A stretch of 12,889 nt of DNA from Skeletonema tropicum (lineage: Eukaryota; Bacillariophyta; Thalassiosirophyceae; Thalassiosirales; Thalassiosiraceae). Shown here in pieces: positions 1-6,755 of the stretch. The DNA lies in NCBI GenBank assembly GCA_037178625.1, contig JAWZXG010000116.1:1-12889 (forward strand), written 5' to 3'. How positions within the stretch are numbered: the first letter of the stretch is position 1; every line of letters begins with the position of its first letter. Below the pieces are notes generated by a model that searched no databases, was not told the DNA's origin, and worked only from the letters and a program-made list of their open reading frames with translations. Made by a program: the position numbers and the translations under genes.

Positions 1-1038
1 GGCACAGCATTCGGGCGTCCTCTCCCTTATGCACGCTTTCGCAGAACCGATGCATTAGCGGATTTGTTGAGTCGGGAGATCTGTCCGACACGTGGTTCTC
101 ATTCACTTCGACGTCGGCTGTCCATGTCGAGCACATTTGTCGCGTATGTTTCCAGCACTTTGGCCTTTTTCCTCTTCCGTGTCTTGCTCGATAGAAGTCA
201 TTCAGATATGCCTTGTCCTTGGAAATGCCCAACAAGTGCAGATGTATCTGACCCCTTCCTGGCGCAAATTCGACTCTTGCCCAGTAATGCTCGATACCAA
301 GCGCGTCCTTCGCAACTGTGTCGAGAAAGACTTTCGACCTCTTCATGAAAAAATCATTGACATACACTGTGAATCTCTTGACTGATTTGGTCATGGCCTT
401 GAAGTCGTTTTTCTGCAGCAATTCGACCTGTTTGAGATTTTGTGCAGTTCGCTCAAGGCTGATCATCAGACGACGTAGATCCGGCCACCAGTTTTCGGCA
501 CAAGATAACGTGATGAAATGGGTAGGCGGACCGTGTCCACGTGAAATATGGAAGTCAATCCACGATTCTAGCTCGTCCTGCCTTCCCCCTCCAGAAACTG
601 TCTGATCCACGTATACCCCTAGCGATGTATCGCAACTTGTTAATATAGCTCATATCACCCTGCCTCAACTGCTGCTGCAACTCCTCCACAGTTGGTGGCA
701 TTCTCACACTCGCACCAAGGAAGTTCTTGTCTTTGTAAAAGAAATTTTGCCCTGGGTATTGTTCGTATGACGCTGCAGCATGTTGAAGACGTACAGGCAA
801 AACATCTGATCGTTAATGAATCTTCCATCTTGGTACCGTATCAAGTGAGTGGCCCAGCTACGGATATCTTTTGACTTTCCCACGTCTGAGATCGTACACG
901 TCTCCAATACCGCCAGGGAAGAGCCAAGGGAATGCATTCACGAACACTTGTCCCGTCGAATCAAACTCACTGTTGATGGTTTCGATTGGTTGACATGGAT
1001 TGTCGTTGGCATAATGTTGCAAGTACAAGATAAAGATG
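1..1038 (-). pseudogene. Helitron Rep (HUH endonuclease) domain, partial and frameshifted
   Basis: Rep part of a Helitron rolling-circle transposase (Helitron_like_N family), which nicks and joins single-stranded DNA during transposition. On the minus strand the exon opens after the acceptor at 1039. It then reads, in order: AFPWLFPGGIGD; a D-I-R-S-W-A-T-H-L-I-R-Y block (about 870-830); F-F-Y-K-D-K-N-F-L-G with T-V-E-E-L-Q-Q-Q-L; G-P-P-T-H-F-I-T-L-S-C-A-E-N-W-W-P-D-L (about 535-480); H-Y-W-A-R-V-E-F-A-P; and the HUH motif GQIHLHLL (His codons 244-242 and 238-236). All are hallmark Helitron blocks. Single-base shifts occur near 872, 740 and 580, and a compensating pair lies near 175 and 120. 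I see no independent nonsense change. The catalytic Tyr motif and the helicase are not in the window and would lie left of base 1. Identification is firm; whether it is a true pseudogene or an indel-rich assembly is open. Confidence 0.88.
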
Positions 1039-1106
1039 CTGGTTTAGCTAAATCGAGTGGTAATTTGAACACAATCGAATCATTCAATGGCAAAGAATAC
1101 ACTCAC
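1039..1106 (-). other. Intron in the Helitron Rep region (68 bp)
   Basis: The minus-strand donor GTGAGTGTATTC follows codons for A-P-I, and the acceptor is CTAAACCAG at 1039. Removing 68 bases joins AA to C, giving Asn, and continues straight into N-I-F-I-L-Y-L-Q-H-Y-A and the Helitron block AFPWLFPGG. A branch-like CTAAAC precedes the acceptor. The 33-base palindrome found in other introns is not evident here. Confidence 0.7.
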
Positions 1107-2301
1107 TTTATTGGCGCATTGTGGTCGATGGGAGGGAAGTTGAGGACCTTTTCCTTCTGATTCGTTGCATTGGCTATAACTTTAAATTCCTTCACGATTT
1201 TGGCCTGTTTCGAGTTCGGTAAGGTATTGTTGTAGTTCGGGTGTACTGTCTCCATTTCAAAACTCGTCTTCGTTGTTCTTGTCCTCTGGTGTACCTGTCT
1301 GATTGCCAGACAGTGTTTCTGCGGCGTCAGCCACGGCATCTCGTGCTGGGCTTTGTGTTCAGAGTGTATTTCTTCGCGACGTCATACAATGATCCATTCT
1401 TGATCCAATCTAGATTGGTTTCCTTAATTGTGATTCCATGATATCCACTGTGATTAAGTTTGAGCCACTTGAGAGCCGCTATTACTTTCCTCTTGTTCAC
1501 TTTGTAATGACGGCTGATAGATTCCCCCGTCACGCGGTTGCTGATATGCCGCACAAATGTTACCATACTCGTCTCAGTCTGTGGCAATTCCATGCACATG
1601 TTATTTATATCCTGAGGAAAGCACACGCAATGACCGTTAATGCCATAGATACCATCCTTGATGTGCATCGACGGAATCATGGGCGAACACCTCCGAATCA
1701 GGAGCTTCTCTGACATAGTCAGATCTTTCAGCTCACTGGGTATGTCGTATCTTACCACGGGATTGCCATTTTCGTCAATCTTCATAACTCCTTCGCTGTC
1801 CCGCTCGTACCAGACTGGGTGGAAGTTGTTCTTCAAGAAATAGTCCGATTCTTTATGTTTCTTCGTTCTGCAAGTGGAGCAGATGACCTCCTCGCATCGT
1901 GTGGCACTCTCCTTGACTTTCTCCGAAAATTCGAGCCTGTTCTCGCGGCAGACACTGCAAGTTTGCAGCTGCAGCGTCTTCATTTTATATTCGAATTTCA
2001 ACATCTCCTCGATAGTCTGCCTCGATCGATTCGTTTCTTTGGAACGGCCGTGTTCGCCGTAACAGGGATTGTCCATGAAGGTGATGTCAAATTTGATGGC
2101 GATTGTGACTCCATTCGTCTTAATCCGGTTGTTCACAGCGTCCTTCAAAGACTTAATTGACTTGTTGAACTCATCCTTCGTGGAAGCTGCAAATGGCTCC
2201 TTTTCGTAGAATTTGTCAACGATGCCGTAATTTAGCGTATGTACATACATCTTGTTCACCGCTGATTTAGCTCTGTCATACTCAACGCCGTCCTTGGCCA
2301 T
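1107..2301 (-). pseudogene. Helitron N-terminal region: Cys-rich segment plus DUF6570
   Basis: Main open stretch is 2301-1327. From about residue 97 it has a Cys-rich, probably zinc-binding segment (C-x2-C, then single Cys, then C-x2-C near residues 98-135). DUF6570-like blocks follow: E-L-K-D-L-T-M-S-E-K-L-L-I, then Y-G-I-N-G-H-C-V-C-F-P-Q-D-I-N-N, then L-P-Q-T-E-T with V-T-F-V-R-H, then Y-K-V-N-K-R-K-V-I-A-A-L-K-W-L. DUF6570 typically precedes the Helitron Rep domain, as here. Its own function is unknown to me. The frame shifts near 1340 into D-A-V-A-D-A-A-E-T-L-S-G and again near 1260 into F-E-M-E-T-V, and then runs to L-N-F-P-P-I-D-H-N-A-P-I at the intron. The junction with the preceding exon (near 2298) also needs one extra base, giving Y-I-R-M-A-K-D-G-V. 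Confidence 0.78.
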
Positions 2302-2974
2302 CGGATGTAAGTGTGTGTCGCACGCCTCTTATCCAAGTACTTCTCTTCTGTCCTCACCTTCACTGTTTCACCCCAATGACTGGTATTTGTTGACCCACAC
2401 GACGTCCTCTCTCTTTTATTTTTCTCCGACCTAGAAGTGAACATGGGGATCTGTTCTTCTTCTTGTTCTTCTTCCTTTTGGTTTGTACCTGCAGTTGGTT
2501 CTCCACTAGCATTGCTCTCGGCTGGACTGGTGGTGTCAGCAGTGGTAGCGGTCCCTCCACTATTGATATCATTCTCTACCACTCCGTCTACCTCGTCGTC
2601 CTCATCAACCGTCTCGAATGGTGGAATGACTACCACCTTGTCGAGACCCTTCCACTTAGGCGAAGGATTGACCAGCCTCTTGTCTTCCATAGGTCGAACG
2701 ATCTCGATGCGCTTTACCTGGTGGACCTTCCTACTGAGCCATGTCCCATTCGATACTTGGAGAATTCTGTCAGAGGAGAGAGCCCCAATCGACACAATCT
2801 GACCCTTCATGGGTGCATCCTTCTTTGAACTGCGGTATTCTATGATATCTCCCAGCTGTACGAATACATTCAAGTCGCTTGAGTCGGCATCCCCGTCATC
2901 GCGGGCGAGATTGCAATCCAGGTCGATGTAATTGTATGTCTTGTCGGTTCTGTAATGTATCTGATCGAGGTCGC
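2256..2974 (-). CDS. Exon: SH3/Tudor-like segment and charged linker, between Ulp1 and DUF6570
   Basis: This exon follows the intron acceptor at 2975 and joins Ulp1 to DUF6570. It begins G-D-L-D-Q-I-H-Y-R-T-D-K-T-Y-N-Y-I-D. A block of about 60 residues follows, L-G-D-I-I-E-Y-R, then G-Q-I-V-S-I-G, then I-L-Q-V-S-N-G-T-W-L, then V-K-R-I-E-I-V. That spacing resembles an SH3/Tudor-type barrel like those in chromatin readers, but it is a pattern match by eye. The rest is low-complexity linker rich in Asp, Glu, Thr and Ser, with a run of Lys, Glu and Gln near 2455. It ends out of frame with the DUF6570 stretch by one base around 2298. The fusion with Ulp1 upstream is supported by a clean phase-1 splice. 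Confidence 0.6.
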
Positions 2975-3066
2975 CTGCACAAAATGATGTCATTAGTAAA
3001 ATGGAGCAGTGCACAATTTTACCAATAGTTGTGTACCATGTACAACATAGTTCAAAATAAACTCAC
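2975..3066 (-). other. Intron between Ulp1 tail and linker exon (92 bp)
   Basis: Donor CAG|GTGAGTTTATTTTG starts at 3066, and acceptor ATTTTGTGCAG ends at 2975. Splicing is phase 1 (G + GC = Gly) and turns D-T-T-G-E-F into D-T-T-G-D-L-D-Q-I-H. The intron holds a copy of the 33-base palindrome at 2993-3025. Its first 14 bases are identical to those of the intron at 7844-7967. Confidence 0.8.
2993..3025. repeat. 33-bp palindromic intron element, copy A
   Basis: Arms TTAGTAAAATGG and CAATTTTACCAA around AGCAGTGCA. Lies wholly in the intron 2975-3066. Confidence 0.65.
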
Positions 3067-4672
3067 CTGTGGTATCAGCGGACAGGTCGTCGTCATCATC
3101 GTCCAATTGAGAGTAAGACGAATCGCTGTTGGACACATGATCGGATTTATCGCCAACTGAGTCATCGCTTGTCTGTGTCACGGGAGATATAATCTCCACA
3201 TCATCGTCATCATCCTCATCATCACTTTCGCTCAAGCAGTCAATCAATGTATCTCGGTGATTTCGATACAGGCTGGTGATGTGTACTATGAGGTCATACA
3301 TTTCGGTCCTCAATCTATTGATGTCGTCTGCGTTGTAATCAAACAAGTCATGACTGCTTATACAGCTGGCGAAATTGTCAGTGAAATCTTTATTCTTGAC
3401 CTTCAAGTCAACCATCTGAACTAGATTGTAAGCGTAGCGACATACGTGTACGCCACAGTCGTAGCCGTTCCCCTGGTCCATAACTGGTATAACACAAAAG
3501 AGCGTGAGATTGAGATAGTGAAACGACACAGTAACTGAAATTGATTGACTGATAGACTTCGCTCACCTTCGGGAAAATGCAATTGGAACGACTTGTGTCT
3601 ATGAGAGAAAGGCATCTCGAATCTATCTAGCGCATCATCATGATGCCTTCTCCACTCTGCGTTGAGAACGTTTCGAACAGCTTGCGCTATTTCCCTCCTG
3701 TTGTGGAGAGTACCGCTCCCAAGTGAATCCAAGTGTATCATAGCTGTGACATCTTTGCTGTAGGTCGTATCCCCAAATCTTGCTTTGGTCTGTTTTATCA
3801 GGTTTGGATTCAGTACCGCTACTAACGACCAATGACTGGCAAGGTGCACAGGAAACATGACGATTTTCTTCTCGAAAATGTTGACATTCTTCAGGAACTT
3901 CTTCATCGTGTCACTGTACCCCTCGCTCAGGGACCCCTGACAGGAGATACGTTGAACAGATGTGCACAGAAGAAGCGTTGTCGCCAGGGCATCTGGGTGT
4001 TTGATATCCACTTGAACCAGAATTGCAGTACCGCGTCATTTAACCACTGTCCAGGTTTAAGCGTCGCCAGATCCATTCCGTGAACAATCAAATTCCTTTT
4101 CATACTGTCCCTGAGAGAGTTCTCGAAAAATGCGGCGTAGTTTGATGCATCATCTTGCCCGATGAGTTTTGCCAGCCTGTGGGATAGGTCAGTCGAACAT
4201 TTGTCTGCAAGCAAGAGGCTGCTATTGCTCGTCTTGAAAGGTATCACGAAACATTGTGATAATATGTCGACTGCCACTGGCAATGGTGTAAAGCTTTTCT
4301 GGGTCACCGATGATGCAGATGGTGGTTCAGCCGAGATCACATTCTGCTGTTGTCGTATGCCTGCACGAACCAAGTCATCACAGACTGTGCGCGCATTGGG
4401 ACTCTTGACATCGTGCTGCTGAAGCGTAACAATGCTGGATAACGCCACAACTACAATGATTGTAGTTAGCAGCTCAGACGGTCCTCCCTTTCTTGCATTG
4501 AATTGTATCACCGACTCGCGGTGACCTTCCTGTAATTTGAGAGCGACGGATTTGCTTTGCTCTTTAATTACCTTAATCAGTATTCCTTTATTACGTAGTT
4601 GCTTAACTCCAAGGACAGTCCGTAACCAGCTCGTCACGAAAAGTATGATGTGCGGCAAAGATATTACAGTCG
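3067..4672 (-). CDS. Ulp1/SENP-type (C48) SUMO protease domain, one apparent frameshift
   Basis: Cysteine protease of the Ulp1 family, whose members typically remove or process SUMO. Exons are about 4672-3567 and 3483-3067. Family landmarks in order: L-K-P-G-Q-W-L-N-D-A-V-L-Q-F-W-F-K-W-I-S (about 4065-4005); H-L-A-S-H-W with catalytic His at 3834-3832; I-H-L-D-S-L with catalytic Asp at 3729-3727; and M-D-Q-G-N-G-Y-D-C-G with oxyanion Gln at 3475-3473 and nucleophile Cys at 3457-3455. All four key residues are present, so the domain looks catalytically competent apart from a one-base gap near 4004. One more A there would read W-I-S-K-H-P-D-A-L. The tail is very acidic and carries V-E-I-I. The start of the first exon is inferred from a weak acceptor (CCAAG) that fits the frame. 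Splicing into the DUF6570/Rep exons makes this part of the Helitron gene. Confidence 0.85.
3182..3235 (-). other. SUMO-interaction-like motif in the Ulp1 acidic tail
   Basis: The protein reads S-E-S-D-D-E followed by D-D-D-D-D-V-E-I-I-S-P. V-x-I-I flanked by acidic residues and serines matches the usual SUMO-interaction motif pattern. It lies about 90 residues after the catalytic Cys. The motif is short and could arise by chance, but its place beside a SUMO protease makes it plausible. Confidence 0.45.
3484..3566 (-). other. Intron inside the Ulp1 domain (83 bp)
   Basis: Donor GAAG|GTGAGCG at 3566 and acceptor TTATACCAG at 3484. Phase-1 splicing gives F-P-E-V-M-D-Q-G-N-G-Y-D-C-G, restoring the Ulp1 active-site block across the junction. 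No clear copy of the palindromic element here. Confidence 0.85.
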
Positions 4673-4788
4673 CTTGGTAATTTGGTAAAATTGTGCAGTG
4701 GACAGATTTACAAATGTCAGTCAGTAAGTGATACCAAACCAAAGCAAATACGAATCAAAGCGTACGACAACGTGATGGCAACACTCAC
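4673..4788 (-). other. Intron upstream of the Ulp1 exon (116 bp)
   Basis: Donor CCAA|GTGAGTG at 4788 is strong. The acceptor is less certain; ATTACCAAG at 4673 keeps the frame (A + CG = Thr). The palindromic element lies at 4681-4714, just upstream of that acceptor. Confidence 0.5.
4681..4714. repeat. 33-bp palindromic intron element, copy C
   Basis: Arms TTTGGTAAAATTG and CAGATTTACAAA around TGCAGTGGA, with one extra base in the left arm. Lies in the intron 4673-4788. Confidence 0.6.
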
Positions 4789-4839
4789 TTGGCGTTGTCG
4801 TCGATTCACCTACATGTGACTCCTTCACCGGAGTGACAA
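4789..4839 (-). CDS. Short internal exon (51 bp)
   Basis: Flanked by a good acceptor (TACTTGCAG, ending at 4840) and a strong donor (GTGAGTG at 4788). Only one phase is open, reading V-T-P-V-K-E-S-H-V-G-E-S-T-T-T-P. It needs one base from a preceding exon, so the Helitron gene starts further upstream. I could not find a convincing donor between 5000 and 4840 to pair with it. It may link to the 4998-6755 frame through a donor hidden by an indel. Confidence 0.5.
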
Positions 4840-4997
4840 CTGCAAGTACAAGAACGCAATTAAAAGAAAAAGGCGCTGATTAGTAAACGACGACGAAATT
4901 TCTTATTGTTAAAAAGAAATGCAGATATATCCCAATTCATGTATAGAATCCCACCAATCCTCCCCACCCCATTCTACTCCCCAAACTCAGTGGCTAA

Positions 4998-6755
4998 TCA
5001 TTCCATGATAGTATCCTCAATAATTTCGTTCCAATCAGGAAAATTTCCACTCTTGAAGACATTTCTCCTCTCATTTTCAGTGACATCGTCAAACGACGAG
5101 TAACCAATAGATTGAAGGTGCGCTTTGATTCCGAAGTCGGTCAGGTACTTGTTCAAAGGTACTCCGTAAGTGACTGAATCAAACCCAGATTTCCAAGTAT
5201 GTTGAAAGTCCGAAATAATGTCTTGCAAAAGCTCATTCCTGTCTTTGTATGGAACGTTCTTTTTGGGGCGGTTCCTGAACTTGCCCTCAAGGAATCGATT
5301 GTACATCGTGTTGTTATTCTCTTCCATGACCTTCAAAGCAATGTACGCTGGTTTTTCTGCATCGCTCATCAATTGCTTCATTCTGTTCTCGATCTTTCGC
5401 AAGTGGGTCTCGATCGGAAAGCTGCCAGTAGGTACCATAAGCACTGTAATCAACTTTGTCACTGGATAATTCGATGTAGTTTGTTTTCTCTTGAGAATGT
5501 TGTCGGTGGAGTAGTTTTGTTCCTTAATGAAGGTTTCCGTGAAACATTCGTACCAGTTAGGCACCGTGTCTCCAGCACTGGATACATTGTTCCAGTAAGT
5601 CAGTAGAATCGATCTGACATGCTCACCCTTCAGGTACCAGGCCCTACGCCCCATCTCCGTAAAGAAGATAATATAGACTTGTTTACTGGACTTGTTGTGT
5701 GTGATAGGACAAGACACTTCAACAGTAATCGGACTCAACGATGATTTCAGAGGAGAAGATGTACCAGTCGTGACAGAAGAAATATCCACGTTTTGCCATG
5801 CTCCACCGCCACCGCCACCGCCATTGTGACTATGATCACCTATAGTACTCTCGCTCCCCAATACCTCCATACCAGTCAAGCTTGTAGAACCGCCCGACTT
5901 GAACTCACCTTTCACTTCTTCAGCAGTAACCATCGACGAAGAAGTTGCAGGAGACGATACAACATTGCTCTTCCCCTTTTCCAACAATTTGATCCTTTTC
6001 AACAGAGCAGCTTTTTCTTGAGCTAACCTGTCTTCAATGCTGCGTTTACACGGTTGAGAACCATGGTCGAGCAAGGATGTGGGCTTCCCAACCACCTTCT
6101 TCCTCACAGGAGTGGTAAAAAGAGACCTAGCAGTACTAGCATCACTGACTTCTTCAATTACTTCGCTTGTAGCTTTGGTCAACTGGATAGAACCCCGCTT
6201 CTGCTCAGCGGTAAGACTACCACTCAGTTTCTTATACGGATTCTGCACAGGTTGAACTTTGCTTACACGAAACGCAGAGACCCCAACAATGCAATCGTTA
6301 CCTGAATCATGATCTTGATAAAGTAGACGAAACACAAGATTTCTGTCATCAATCGCCACACCCGTCATGTTGTTTGCCCCCCAATCAGGTAAATTAATGA
6401 CTGTAAAACTTTTCGCAGACCAGTCTTTGTGAGGGGGTATTGCAATCGCCACTCTAACTTGGCAACGCACACAGATTGCGCTCAACAGAGATTTGTACCA
6501 ATCAATTGAATGAGCGAGCGATCTCTTAAAATGAGTCTCTTCTTTCAACCACTCTGCGACAACTTTTTTGCTGCCTTCAGCGTAGACCTCGTTATTACAA
6601 AAGTCATCCAACTGACTAGCACACCATTTCAAGAATAACTCGTAAGTAAAACATTGCATCGGATGGTTCGTCTCTTGAAAAAAGGCAAGTAAACTTCTTG
6701 CAATTGATGAAGGTAGGCCGAACTTATCACCTGGGTCAGACACTTCCAAACTCAT
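4998..6755 (-). CDS. 585-codon protein with a paralogous S-I-D-W-Y domain, coiled coil and Gly run
   Basis: No known family recognised. Residues about 10-160 repeat the domain found in the upstream frame: a hydrophobic N-terminal helix (S-L-L-A-F-F), H-S-I-D-W-Y-K-S-L-L (83-91), V-A-I-A-I-P-P and V-F-R-L-L-Y-Q-D. Around residues 235-270 a short heptad-like stretch (R-L-A-Q-E-K-A-A-L-L-K-R-I-K-L-L) suggests a coiled coil. A run of seven or so Gly (codons near 5805-5822) and a Ser/Thr-rich linker follow, then a well-structured C-terminal half with many Trp, Tyr and charged residues. The listed ATG overlaps the end of the upstream frame by 20 bases in another phase. The frame may therefore be the continuation of that gene after a one-base insertion rather than a gene of its own. 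It stops at TGA 5000-4998. The neighbouring Ulp1/Helitron exons lie in the same direction. Confidence 0.65.
   Translation of the reverse strand: MSLEVSDPGDKFGLPSSIARSLLAFFQETNHPMQCFTYELFLKWCASQLDDFCNNEVYAEGSKKVVAEWLKEETHFKRSLAHSIDWYKSLLSAICVRCQVRVAIAIPPHKDWSAKSFTVINLPDWGANNMTGVAIDDRNLVFRLLYQDHDSGNDCIVGVSAFRVSKVQPVQNPYKKLSGSLTAEQKRGSIQLTKATSEVIEEVSDASTARSLFTTPVRKKVVGKPTSLLDHGSQPCKRSIEDRLAQEKAALLKRIKLLEKGKSNVVSSPATSSSMVTAEEVKGEFKSGGSTSLTGMEVLGSESTIGDHSHNGGGGGGGAWQNVDISSVTTGTSSPLKSSLSPITVEVSCPITHNKSSKQVYIIFFTEMGRRAWYLKGEHVRSILLTYWNNVSSAGDTVPNWYECFTETFIKEQNYSTDNILKRKQTTSNYPVTKLITVLMVPTGSFPIETHLRKIENRMKQLMSDAEKPAYIALKVMEENNNTMYNRFLEGKFRNRPKKNVPYKDRNELLQDIISDFQHTWKSGFDSVTYGVPLNKYLTDFGIKAHLQSIGYSSFDDVTENERRNVFKSGNFPDWNEIIEDTIME

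Noticed and set aside
64..605. Several overlapping plus-strand open frames at the left edge
   Set aside because: They are antisense to the Helitron Rep exon, whose conserved motifs on the minus strand explain the open sequence.
1438..2160. Plus-strand open frames
   Set aside because: Antisense shadows of the DUF6570 frame, with no recognisable motifs.
2437..2828. Two plus-strand frames rich in Ser, Val and Phe, resembling membrane proteins
   Set aside because: Hydrophobicity comes from reading the acidic linker (GAT/GAA-rich) in reverse. The minus-strand exon has splice and domain support.
3993..4011. A 19-base GT...AG stretch that could be a tiny intron explaining the Ulp1 frame break
   Set aside because: Its length leaves the wrong frame, and all other introns are at least 68 bases. 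A one-base indel restores W-I-S-K-H-P-D-A-L directly.
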